Below, piece after piece: positions 1 to 6,930 of a stretch of DNA of 54,885 bases. The stretch lies in assembly GCA_900163555.1 (NCBI GenBank), contig FUHX01000083.1, forward strand, positions 1 through 54,885. The letters run 5' to 3'. Both the position numbers and the translations under genes were made by a program. The notes beneath the pieces are model-generated. The model worked only from the letters and a program-made list of their open reading frames with translations, was not told where the DNA came from and did no database searches. Position 1 is the first letter of the stretch; each line of letters begins with the position of its first letter. This stretch comes from Actinomycetales bacterium JB111 (GTDB taxonomy: Bacteria; Actinomycetota; Actinomycetes; Actinomycetales; Actinomycetaceae).

Positions 1-252
1 CGCATCCCATACCCGCGCAGGCGGACCCCACGCCCTCGCAGGCGCATCCCATACCCGCGCAGGCGGACCCCACGCCCTCGCAGGCGCCTCCCATACCCGC
101 GCAGGCGGACCCCACGCCCTCGCAGGCGCATCCCATACCCGCGCAGGCGGACCCCACGCCCTCGCAGTCGCATCCCATACCCGCGCAGGCGGACCCCACG
201 CCCTCGCAGTCGCATCCCATACCCGCGCAGGCGTCCCCCGCGCCCTCGCGGG
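1..252 (+). repeat. 42-bp in-frame tandem repeat encoding a 14-residue Pro/Gln/Ala unit
   Basis: Six consecutive 42-bp units begin at 1, 43, 85, 127, 169 and 211. The first five are almost identical and the sixth is degenerate. Each encodes 14 residues, HPIPAQADPTPSQA, in the frame of the downstream MFS domain. Variation is limited to single substitutions such as His to Pro in unit 3 and Ala to Ser in units 4-5. The array may continue upstream of the window. Near-identity at DNA level suggests recent expansion. Confidence 0.93.
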
Positions 253-917
253 CGCACGCCGCGCCCTCGCGGGCGCGGCTCGGCAAGAGCCCCCGCACGA
301 ACCCCCGCACGCGCTGGCGCGACCTGTCCGACCGCGGCGCGATCGGCTGGCTCCTCGCCCTCTCGTCCCTCCTCATGTTCGCCACCGTCTCGGCGGAGCC
401 GATCATCACGGTGCACATCGAGCGGCTGGGGGTGGACGGCTCGCTCGCGTTGACAGCCGCGCTCGTCTTTTCACTGACGGCGCTCGGCACGATGCTGTCG
501 GGCCCGTGGCTCGGGCGGCTGGCGGACCGCGTCGGCCACCTGCGGGTCCTCTCGATCTCGCTCGCCTGCGCCACCGTCCTGCTCGCGGCGCAGGCCGTCG
601 CGCCGAACCTCGCAACCTTCGCGGTGCTGCGCTTCGTCACGGGCCTCGCCCTCGGCGGCATCACGCCGACCGTCGTCGCGACCATCCGGCGCCTCGTGCC
701 GGACGACTCGGTCGGGCTCGTCCTCGGCGCCAACGTGTCGGCCCAGTTCGCCGGTCAGGTGACGGGTCCCGTCGTGGCGGGCGCCCTCGGCGGGCTGCTC
801 GGCACCTCGTCCGTGTTCGTGATGACGGCGGTCGTCACGGTCCTCGGCCTGGGGGTGACGGCGCTGGTGCGGCGGCGGCTGCCGGAGCCTCCGCCACCAC
901 TCGCTCCGGGCCGCTGA
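1..917 (+). CDS. MFS transporter, C-terminal half with repetitive linker (5' end outside window)
   Basis: The reading frame is open from the first base to the TGA at 915-917, giving 304 visible residues; the true start lies outside the window. Roughly the first 84 residues are a 14-residue repeat, followed by a basic segment and then six predicted membrane segments. The first begins at GWLLALSSLLMFATV (about 348-392). An MFS motif A (GRLADRVGHLRVL) sits between the second and third segments, as expected for TM8-TM9. This matches the C-half of a 12-TM drug-efflux type MFS protein, so the repeat probably lies in the cytoplasmic loop between TM6 and TM7. An ATG at 375 is only an internal Met. 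Substrate is unknown. It converges on the quinone reductase gene at 987. Confidence 0.8.
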   Translation, partial: HPIPAQADPTPSQAHPIPAQADPTPSQAPPIPAQADPTPSQAHPIPAQADPTPSQSHPIPAQADPTPSQSHPIPAQASPAPSRAHAAPSRARLGKSPRTNPRTRWRDLSDRGAIGWLLALSSLLMFATVSAEPIITVHIERLGVDGSLALTAALVFSLTALGTMLSGPWLGRLADRVGHLRVLSISLACATVLLAAQAVAPNLATFAVLRFVTGLALGGITPTVVATIRRLVPDDSVGLVLGANVSAQFAGQVTGPVVAGALGGLLGTSSVFVMTAVVTVLGLGVTALVRRRLPEPPPPLAPGR

Positions 918-989
918 TCACTCTCGGCCGCTGATCACTCCCGGCCCCTGATCGCCCCCGGCCGCTGATCACCCCCCGGCCGCTGATCA
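907..989. repeat. 17-bp intergenic array centred on TGATCA
   Basis: Five copies of a GGCCGCTGATCAC-like unit occur, with the TGATCA core (TGATCG in the third) at 915, 932, 949, 966 and 984, so spacing is 17, 17, 17 and 18 bp. The first core supplies the TGA stop of the plus-strand MFS gene. The last supplies the TGA stop of the minus-strand reductase. The array therefore fills the whole gap between two convergent genes. Confidence 0.85.
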
Positions 990-1994
990 CTCCCAACCGC
1001 TGAGGACGATCTTCCCCACGGTCCGCCCGGTCTCGATGAGGCGGTGCGCCTCGCGGAGGGTGGCGGCCGAGATCGGGGCGAGCTCCGTCGTCGTGGTGCT
1101 GCGGATGCGGCCGTCGTCGACGAGCCCGGCCACCCGCCCGAGCAGCTCGTGCTGGGCGATCATGTCCGCCGGCTCGAAGATCGGCCGGCTGAACATGAAC
1201 TCCCAGTGCCAGCTGATGGACTTCGCGCGCAGCGGCTGGAAGTCGCCCGGCCCGCCATCGATACCGACGATCTGGCCGAACGGGCGCAGCAGCCTCGCGT
1301 AGGTCTCGGCCTGGCCGTCGGAGTGCGCGGTGAACACGTCGTCGACGCCGTCGGGCGCGATCGCGAGGACCTGCTCGGCGAGGTCGCCGCGGTGGTCGAC
1401 CACGTGCTCGGCGCCGAGCGAGCGGACGTACCGCGTGCGCTCGTCGTCGGAGGCCGTGCCGATCACGGTCACGCCCGGCAGGAGCGCCTCGGCGATCTGC
1501 AGGAGGACGGCGCCCACCCCACCCGTCGCACCGACCACGAGCAGCGTGCCGGTCGACCCGGTCGTGAGGGCCAGCTTGTCGAACAGGGCCTCCCAGGCCG
1601 TGATCGCGGTGAGCGGCAGGGCGGCCGCCTGCGCGTCGGTGAGCGACGTCGGCGCCATCGCGACGATGCGCTCGTCGACGGCCTGGAGCCTCTGGTTCGA
1701 CCCGGGCCGGCGGATGCTGCCCGCGTAGTAGACGCGGTCGCCCGGGGCGAAAAGGGTGGCCTCGTCGCCGACCGCACGGACGGTCCCGACGGCGTCGAAG
1801 CCGAGCACCCGGAACTCGCCCGGGTCCGTGCGCACCCGCTCCTTGGCGTCGACCGGGTTCACCGACACGGCAGACACCTCGACCAGGAGGTCGCGCGGCC
1901 GGAGCACCGGCACCTCGACGTCGCGCTCGACGAAGACCCGGGGGTCCGTGACCGGGAGGTTCGCGGTGATGCCGACTGCGCGCGTGCTGGTCAT
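987..1994 (-). CDS. Zinc-type alcohol dehydrogenase-like / NADPH:quinone reductase family protein (MDR superfamily, adh_fam_1 type)
   Basis: A 335-residue medium-chain dehydrogenase/reductase, the usual length for the TIGR02817-like group. The N-terminal GroES-like domain contains AVSVNPVDAKERVR and the group-typical YYAGSIRRPGSN segment. The Rossmann domain carries LLVVGATGGVGAVLLQ, the nucleotide-binding glycine motif. No structural or catalytic zinc-binding cysteine cluster is visible, so a zinc-independent NAD(P)H oxidoreductase is likely despite the family name. The start is the ATG at 1992-1994 (MTSTRAVG), which matches the family N-terminus; a longer ORF upstream overlaps zwf and is less likely. 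It lies 31 bp downstream of zwf on the same strand and is probably cotranscribed with it, which would link an NADPH-using enzyme to an NADPH-producing one. Substrate unknown. Confidence 0.85.
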   Translation of the reverse strand: MTSTRAVGITANLPVTDPRVFVERDVEVPVLRPRDLLVEVSAVSVNPVDAKERVRTDPGEFRVLGFDAVGTVRAVGDEATLFAPGDRVYYAGSIRRPGSNQRLQAVDERIVAMAPTSLTDAQAAALPLTAITAWEALFDKLALTTGSTGTLLVVGATGGVGAVLLQIAEALLPGVTVIGTASDDERTRYVRSLGAEHVVDHRGDLAEQVLAIAPDGVDDVFTAHSDGQAETYARLLRPFGQIVGIDGGPGDFQPLRAKSISWHWEFMFSRPIFEPADMIAQHELLGRVAGLVDDGRIRSTTTTELAPISAATLREAHRLIETGRTVGKIVLSGWE

Positions 1995-2025
1995 GCGCCC
2001 ATGCTCGCACCCGCCGCGCGGGCCG

Positions 2026-3408
2026 TCACGACGAGGGCGTCGTGTCCCAGCTCGCGGGCACCGGGGCGCCCGCCGCGTACTCGTCCATCGGCACCTCACC
2101 GCGGCGCCAGGCGGCCAGCACCTCGTCCGTCACCCGCCAGGCCTCCTCGGCCGTGTCGCCGCGGACGGACAGCAGGATGTCGCCGTCGAGGATGGCGGCG
2201 AGGACCTCGCCGTAGGCGTCGAGCTCGGACTTGCGCAGCCCCGTGCGCAGGACGCTCTGCTCGAGCATGAGCGGGTCGGACGCGGCGTTCGTCGTCAGGT
2301 GCAGCTCCATCGTGTCCGGGCTCAGGCCGATGACGAGGGAGTCCTTGGGGTCCGGCCCGGTCAGGCCGTCCGGCAGGTGTCGCACGTCGCGGAACGTCAC
2401 GACGATCTCCTTGCGCCGCTGGCCGAGCGCCTTGCCGGAGCGCAGGGTGAACGGCACGCCCGACCACCGCTGGTTGCGCACCTCCACCGTCACCTGGGCG
2501 AGTGTCTCGGTCATCCGCGCAGGCTCCACGCCCTCCTCGGAGACGTAGTCCGGGATCTCGACGCCGCCGACGTTCCCGGCCGTGTACCGCGCCCGCCTCG
2601 ACGACGTCGACGGGTCGTCGCCCCAGAGCTTGACGGCACGCAGCACCGCCGCCGTCTTGTCCCTCAGCTCGAGGCCGGTGACCTCGGCGGGCGCCTCCAT
2701 GGCGACGAAGCTGAGGACCTGCATGAGGTGGGACTGGATCATGTCGACGAAGGCACCGGCCTTGTCGTAGTACGCGGCGCGCTGCTCGAGCGCCAGGTCC
2801 TCGTCGTAGAAGATCTCCACGCTCTCGATGTGCTCGGCCGACCACACGTTGAAGAAGAGGCGGTTCGCGAAGCGGATCGCGAGGAGGTCGAGCACGGAGG
2901 ACTTGCCGAGGAAGTGGTCGACCCGGTGCACGCGCACCTCGGGGACCAGGCCCGCGAGCACCGCGTTGAGCTCCGCCGCGCTCGCCTGGTCGTGCCCGAA
3001 GGGCTTCTCCATCGCCAGGTGGACATGCTCCGGGACCGGGAAGTTGAGCATCGCGCGGCACGAGGCCTCGGTGACGGCCGGCGGCAGCGCGAAGTACATG
3101 ATGATGCGGCCGCAGTCGCCGATCGTGTCGATCATGCGCTCGATGTCGTCGCCGTTGGTGACGTCGAGCTGGAAGTACGCCGAGCTCGCCTTCTGCCGTT
3201 CGACGACCTCGGGTCCGGCGCCGCCCGCGGCGAGCGCCGCGCCCACGCGGTCGGCGAACTCCTCGCCCGTCATGGCCACCCGGTCGGCGCCCACGACGCG
3301 CACCGGACGGTCGGGCTCGCGCTTGAACAGCGAGCCCAGGCCGGGCAGCAGAAGGCGGTTCGTGAGGTCGCCGGAAGCGCCGAGAATGAGCAGGGTCGTG
3401 TCGGTCAT
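2026..3408 (-). CDS. zwf: Glucose-6-phosphate dehydrogenase
   Basis: Oxidises glucose-6-phosphate to 6-phosphogluconolactone with NADP+ reduction, the entry step of the oxidative pentose phosphate pathway. The 460-residue protein has the N-terminal Rossmann motif LILGASGDLTNRLLLPGL, the EKPFG motif and the active-site segment RVDHFLGK (usual form DHYLGKE; here followed by SSV). The C-terminal domain begins near NRLFFNVWSAEHIESV. The ATG at 3406-3408 is preceded by GAGGGA about 8 nt upstream. It stands alone rather than in the tal-zwf-opcA-pgl cluster common in actinobacteria, so it may be a second, divergent zwf copy; that is inference. The reductase at 987 follows in the same direction. Confidence 0.92.
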   Translation of the reverse strand: MTDTTLLILGASGDLTNRLLLPGLGSLFKREPDRPVRVVGADRVAMTGEEFADRVGAALAAGGAGPEVVERQKASSAYFQLDVTNGDDIERMIDTIGDCGRIIMYFALPPAVTEASCRAMLNFPVPEHVHLAMEKPFGHDQASAAELNAVLAGLVPEVRVHRVDHFLGKSSVLDLLAIRFANRLFFNVWSAEHIESVEIFYDEDLALEQRAAYYDKAGAFVDMIQSHLMQVLSFVAMEAPAEVTGLELRDKTAAVLRAVKLWGDDPSTSSRRARYTAGNVGGVEIPDYVSEEGVEPARMTETLAQVTVEVRNQRWSGVPFTLRSGKALGQRRKEIVVTFRDVRHLPDGLTGPDPKDSLVIGLSPDTMELHLTTNAASDPLMLEQSVLRTGLRKSELDAYGEVLAAILDGDILLSVRGDTAEEAWRVTDEVLAAWRRGEVPMDEYAAGAPVPASWDTTPSS

Positions 3409-3486
3409 GAGCCAGTCCCTCGTCGTGGTCGAGTGCCGCGTTGCCACCCTAGTGCGCGGGGCCCCTCCCCGGACGCGCCGGGGACC

Positions 3487-3594
3487 GACGTGCGGGCCAA
3501 CGCGTGGCCCGATGTGCGGGCCGACGCCTGGCCCGATGTGCGGGCCGACGCCTGGCCCGACGCGTGGCCCGATGTGCGGGCCGACGTGGGGGCC
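3487..3594. repeat. 24-bp tandem array upstream of zwf
   Basis: Units of about 24 bp of the type GATGTGCGGGCCGACGCCTG + GCCC start at 3487, 3511 and 3535. A 12-bp half unit follows at 3559 and a diverged unit at 3571. The array lies between the divergent zwf and siderophore-interacting protein genes. A plus-strand frame through it stays open but has no plausible start, so it is treated as noncoding. Confidence 0.8.
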
Positions 3595-3615
3595 GCCACT
3601 GCGCCGATCCGGCTT

Positions 3616-3634
3616 GAAGGTTAGGCTCGCCTCA
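3616..3634 (+). promoter_or_regulatory. Putative DtxR/IdeR iron box
   Basis: GAAGGTTAGGCTCGCCTCA matches the actinobacterial iron-box consensus TTAGGTTAGGCTAACCTAA at 14 of 19 positions, including the whole GGTTAGGCT core. It lies 57 bp before the siderophore-interacting protein start. Iron-dependent repression of that gene is inferred. Confidence 0.6.
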
Positions 3635-3691
3635 CCAGCCCGTCGTCGGCCGACGACGACGCACCCCCGACCGAGAGGCCTCCCGATCTCC

Positions 3692-4525
3692 ATGGCAGAG
3701 CCGACCGCCCGCCCGAAGCGTCTCCAGCGTCCGCAGATCGTGCTCGAGGTGGTGAACCGGATCCAGCTCAGCCCGCACCTCGTGCGCATCGTGGCGGGTG
3801 GGCCCGGGATCTCGGCCGTCGAGGACAACGGCAAGACCGACGCCTACACGAAGATGCTGTTCGCGAAGCCCGAGGCCGGTCTCACCCCGCCGTACGACAT
3901 GGAGCGCCTGCGCGAGGAGCTCCCGCTCGACCTGCTGCCGTCCCGGCGGACCTACACGATCCGTCGGTTCGACCTCGCCCGCGGTGAGGTCTGGATCGAC
4001 TTCGTCGTCCACGGCGAGGCCGGCGTGGCCGGTCCGTGGGCCGACCACGCGAAGCCGGGCGACGTCGTCGTGCTCGGCGGCATCGGCGGGGGCTACGCCC
4101 CCGACCCGGTGGCCGACTGGTACCTGTTCGCGGGTGACGACTCCGCCGTCCCCGCGATCTTCTCTGCGCTGGAGGCCCTGCCGAAGGACGCGGTCGGCAC
4201 GGCGCTGATCGAGGTCGACTCCGAGGCCGACCACCTCCCGGTGGACGCCCCCGAGGGCGTCGAGGTGCGCTGGCTGCACCGCGACGGCGCCGAGGCCGGT
4301 ACCACCACGCTGCTCGAGGACGCCGTGCGCGAGGTCGAGTGGCGACCGGGCCGGGTGGACGTCTTCGCCCACGGCGAGCGCGGCGCCATGAAGGCCCTGC
4401 GCCCCTACTTCACGCGTGAGCGGGAGCTCGAGCGTGAGCAGCTCTCGCTCTCCGCCTACTGGGCGCACGGGCGCGAGGAGGACAAGTTCCAGGCCGAGAA
4501 GCGGGAGCCGATCGGCACGATCTGA
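3692..4525 (+). CDS. Siderophore-interacting protein (ferric-siderophore reductase, FAD-binding)
   Basis: A 277-residue protein of the ViuB/YqjH family, which releases iron from imported ferric siderophores by flavin-dependent reduction in the cytoplasm. The N-terminal flavin-binding barrel includes SRRTYTIRRFD, the RxYT-type FAD motif, followed by WIDFVVHGEAGVAGPWADHA and the GDVVVLGGIGGGY loop. The C-terminal domain has WYLFAGDDSAVPAI and ends FTRERELEREQLSLSAYWAHGREEDK, the usual family C-terminus. The start is the ATG at 3692, matching family length, with only a weak GAGAGG upstream. The iron box at 3616-3634 and the Fec-type importer at 49136-53151 suggest both belong to one iron regulon, although they are 45 kb apart. 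Confidence 0.88.
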   Translation: MAEPTARPKRLQRPQIVLEVVNRIQLSPHLVRIVAGGPGISAVEDNGKTDAYTKMLFAKPEAGLTPPYDMERLREELPLDLLPSRRTYTIRRFDLARGEVWIDFVVHGEAGVAGPWADHAKPGDVVVLGGIGGGYAPDPVADWYLFAGDDSAVPAIFSALEALPKDAVGTALIEVDSEADHLPVDAPEGVEVRWLHRDGAEAGTTTLLEDAVREVEWRPGRVDVFAHGERGAMKALRPYFTRERELEREQLSLSAYWAHGREEDKFQAEKREPIGTI

Positions 4526-4550
4526 CCGGCTCCGGCCGGTTCGCACGGCC

Positions 4551-4639
4551 CGGCCACGGCCTCGTCGATGCCCGGCCACGGCCTCGTCGATGCCCGGCCA
4601 CGGTCTCGTCGATACCAGGCCGTGGCCTCGCGAGGCCAC
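4551..4639. repeat. 22-bp direct repeats followed by an 18-bp perfect palindrome
   Basis: Three copies of CGGCCACGGCCTCGTCGATG + CC begin at 4551, 4573 and 4595. A perfect palindrome, GTGGCCTCGCGAGGCCAC, follows at 4622-4639. The block sits just after the siderophore-interacting protein stop and may help terminate its transcript; there is no U-tract. Confidence 0.75.
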
Positions 4640-4691
4640 GCCAGAGCCCGGTCGCGGCCGCCGCGGCCCGGGCCGGTCGGCCGACGAGCCG

Positions 4692-4725
4692 TTCCACGAT
4701 CGGCGGCACCCGCCGGATCGTGGAA
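4692..4725 (+). promoter_or_regulatory. Stem-loop overlapping the ribosome binding site of the next gene
   Basis: The arms at 4692-4706 and 4710-4725 pair over 15 bp with one bulged G and a 3-nt CAC loop. The right arm contains the first part of the Shine-Dalgarno-like GGAAGG (4722-4727), 8 nt before the ATG at 4736. It could hide the ribosome site or act as a terminator for the upstream gene. Confidence 0.55.
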
Positions 4726-4735
4726 GGCTGTGGGC

Positions 4736-4918
4736 ATGAACGGACGCAGCACGCTCGCAACGGCGGTGATCGTCGTCGTTGTCGCCGTCGTCGCCTGGTG
4801 GATCCTCAGCATCGTCTTCAGCGCGCTGTGGTTCCTGCTCAAGCTCGCGATCGTGGTGGTCGTCGTGGCGATCGTGATCGGCGCGATCCGCGGCGCGTCG
4901 AACAACCGCCGCGAGTAG
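4736..4918 (+). CDS. Small hydrophobic membrane protein, unknown function
   Basis: A 60-residue protein: a short polar N-terminus (MNGRSTLA), then two closely spaced hydrophobic segments rich in Val, Ile and Ala (AVIVVVVAVVAWWILSIVF and LWFLLKLAIVVVVVAIVIGAI), ending in a basic, polar tail. It looks like a small integral membrane protein with both ends on the same side. The start is the ATG at 4736-4738 with GGAAGG at a suitable distance; a longer upstream frame runs through repeats and a hairpin and is unlikely. No recognised family. Its neighbour on the opposite strand is another small membrane protein. Confidence 0.65.
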   Translation: MNGRSTLATAVIVVVVAVVAWWILSIVFSALWFLLKLAIVVVVVAIVIGAIRGASNNRRE

Positions 4919-4978
4919 TCCCCGCGCCCCCGCGGTCCCGCCACTCGTCCCCTGGGCCCTGTCAGGCCTCCGGACCCG

Positions 4979-5320
4979 TCAGATCTGGGCGAGGAGCGTC
5001 GGGTACACGTAGAACACGAGCACCATCGCGGCGCCGACGAGGATCATCCCCAGGACCCCGCCGAACGCCGACATGAACGCGCGCCCCGGCTGACGGAAGA
5101 ACAGCACCTGCAGGATGGCGCCGATCCCGACGACCCCGCAGACCGCCGCGCCCGCCATGGTGAGCGCCGCGGCGCGGGCGAGCTCCTCGTCCGCCCCGGC
5201 CGCCGTCGCGTCCTGGGAGCCCCAGCTGAACGCGAAGAAGGCGACGACGACGGAGCCCAGCAGGACCACCATGGTGATCCAGCCGCTGCGCTCCTTCAGG
5301 CTCTCGTTGCGCTCGTACAT
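4979..5320 (-). CDS. Small integral membrane protein, unknown function
   Basis: A 113-residue protein with about three predicted membrane segments: WITMVVLLGSVVVAFFAFSW, LTMAGAAVCGVVGIGAILQV and GGVLGMILVGAAMVLVFYV. A charged N-terminus (MYERNESLKERSG) precedes the first. The start is the ATG at 5318-5320, preceded by GAGGGAGAG. I recognise no family. It is convergent with the small gene at 4736 and divergent from the AI-2E-type transporter at 5460, sharing a 139-bp promoter region with the latter. Confidence 0.7.
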   Translation of the reverse strand: MYERNESLKERSGWITMVVLLGSVVVAFFAFSWGSQDATAAGADEELARAAALTMAGAAVCGVVGIGAILQVLFFRQPGRAFMSAFGGVLGMILVGAAMVLVFYVYPTLLAQI

Positions 5321-5459
5321 GGGCTCTCCCTCGGACGGAATCGGATCGCGACTCGATCGGTGACGGCCGCTGCGACTCCCCCGCTGCGCGGACCCGGCCG
5401 CCACGGGGCGGCCATCGCAAGGGTAACGACCGCGCGGCGCTGCGTGCGAAGGCGCCCGG

Positions 5460-6872
5460 ATGAGTGCACCCTGGTCCCATGAGCACACTGAACGAGCACG
5501 AGTCATGAGCGCACCGATCGAGCCGGCCCGCAGCCGACGGCCGTCCTTCCTGCCCGAGTACCCGCGCACGCGCGCGGTGCTGCTGACGGCCGCGACGATC
5601 CTCGCCATCGGTTTCGCGCTGCAGATGATCGCCTCGGCCGGGGCGCTCACGAGCTCGGTGCTCATCCCGAGCGCGGTCGCCATCCTGCTCGCCGCGCTCC
5701 TCATGCCGATCCAGATCCTGTTCAACCACCGTCTGAAGCTCCCCCGGGGCGTGGCCGCCGCGCTCACCCTCGTCGTCGGCCTCGGCCTCGTCTCGGGGAT
5801 CGTCTACGTGGCGGGCGCGAGCATCGCGGACGGCATCGACAACGTCCGTGAGGTCGCGGCCGAGCAGCTGGCGGCCTTCCAGAGCTGGCTGACGAACTCC
5901 GGCCTGCCGATCGGCCAGGACCAGATCGACAACGCGCTGGACACGGTCGTCGAGTGGCTCCAGTCGAACCAGAGCCAGATCGCCGAGCAGGCCGCCGGCA
6001 TCGGCTCCGGGGCCGCGAACTTCCTCGTCGGCATGCTGCTGTGCCTGGTCGGCACGTTCTTCTTCCTCGCCGAGGGCGACCGCATGGCCAGCTGGCTCAT
6101 CATGCGGATGCCCCGCCGCTGGCAGGAGCGGGCCTTCGAGGCCGGCCGTCGCGGCTGGGTCTCGATCGGGAGCTACGCGAAGACCCAGGTCATCGTGGCG
6201 GCGGTCGACGCGATAGGCATCGGCGTCGGCGCCGCGATCCTCCGGGTCGAGTTCGTCATCCCGCTGACCGCGATCACGTTCATCCTGTGCTTCATCCCCA
6301 TGATCGGCGCGGTCATCTCCGGCGCGCTGTTCGTCCTCGTCGCGCTCGCCTTCCAGGGCTTCGGCGCCGCGGTGATCATGCTCATCATCGTCATCGGTGT
6401 GCAGCAGCTCGAGTCGAACTTCCTCAGCCCGCTCCTCATGGGCAAGGCGGTCAACATCCACCCGGTGGCGGTCCTGCTCGGCGTCGCGACCGGCACGTAC
6501 CTGTTCGGCCTGGTCGGCGCCCTGTTCGCGGTTCCCGCGATCGCCGCGGTGAACTCGATGTCGAACTACCTCGCGGGCCGGGACCCGTTCCCGGGCCTCG
6601 CCTCCGGCGGCAGCGCGCTCACGTCCTCCGCCCGGAATCTGGTCGGGGACACGCCGAAGGTCAAGGTGCCGAAGCGGCTCGGCCAGGCGACCCCCTCCTG
6701 GGCCTCCCAGGCACGGGACTCCGAGTTCGCGCCGGTCACCGACGACGGCGACGCCGACGCCGACCGCGTCCCGGCCGGCACGGGCTCCCCCACGGGTGAC
6801 GAGCCCCGCCCGGGCGGGGCGACCACGCGGGGCGAGGCCCCGACGTCGGGCACGGGGTCCGCGTCAAGCTAG
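5460..6872 (+). CDS. AI-2E family (UPF0118/YdgG-type) transporter
   Basis: A 470-residue polytopic membrane protein of the AI-2E transporter family; members export diverse small molecules and only some act on autoinducer-2. The pattern is typical: two N-terminal TM pairs, a soluble loop (about residues 120-180, VREVAAEQLAAFQSWLTNSG), then TM segments including FLVGMLLCLVGTFFFLAEGD and the conserved C-terminal region with QQLESNFLSPLLMGKAVNIHPVAVLLGV. A Pro/Gly/Thr-rich disordered tail of about 75 residues follows. GAAGG lies 7 nt before the ATG at 5460; a second in-frame ATG at 5505 (MSAPIEPAR) is a realistic alternative. Convergent with the ATP-grasp gene. Substrate unknown. Confidence 0.82.
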   Translation: MSAPWSHEHTERARVMSAPIEPARSRRPSFLPEYPRTRAVLLTAATILAIGFALQMIASAGALTSSVLIPSAVAILLAALLMPIQILFNHRLKLPRGVAAALTLVVGLGLVSGIVYVAGASIADGIDNVREVAAEQLAAFQSWLTNSGLPIGQDQIDNALDTVVEWLQSNQSQIAEQAAGIGSGAANFLVGMLLCLVGTFFFLAEGDRMASWLIMRMPRRWQERAFEAGRRGWVSIGSYAKTQVIVAAVDAIGIGVGAAILRVEFVIPLTAITFILCFIPMIGAVISGALFVLVALAFQGFGAAVIMLIIVIGVQQLESNFLSPLLMGKAVNIHPVAVLLGVATGTYLFGLVGALFAVPAIAAVNSMSNYLAGRDPFPGLASGGSALTSSARNLVGDTPKVKVPKRLGQATPSWASQARDSEFAPVTDDGDADADRVPAGTGSPTGDEPRPGGATTRGEAPTSGTGSASS

Positions 6873-6930
6873 CGGACCGCGGACCTCGCCACGGACGCGG
6901 GGTCCGCGTCACGCCGTCGCCGTGCGCGCC

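Noticed and set aside
1-252. CRISPR array
   Set aside because: The repeats are contiguous 42-bp units without unique spacers and encode protein in frame. No cas genes are near.
3487-3594. Coding repeat (DVRADAWP-like) in the plus frame
   Set aside because: The open frame has no plausible start and lies between two divergent genes with well-supported starts.
1044-3624. Long Arg/Ala/Gly/Pro-rich open frames opposite zwf and the reductase
   Set aside because: They mirror real genes in very high-GC DNA, have no ribosome sites and no family resemblance. The sense-strand genes have clear motifs.
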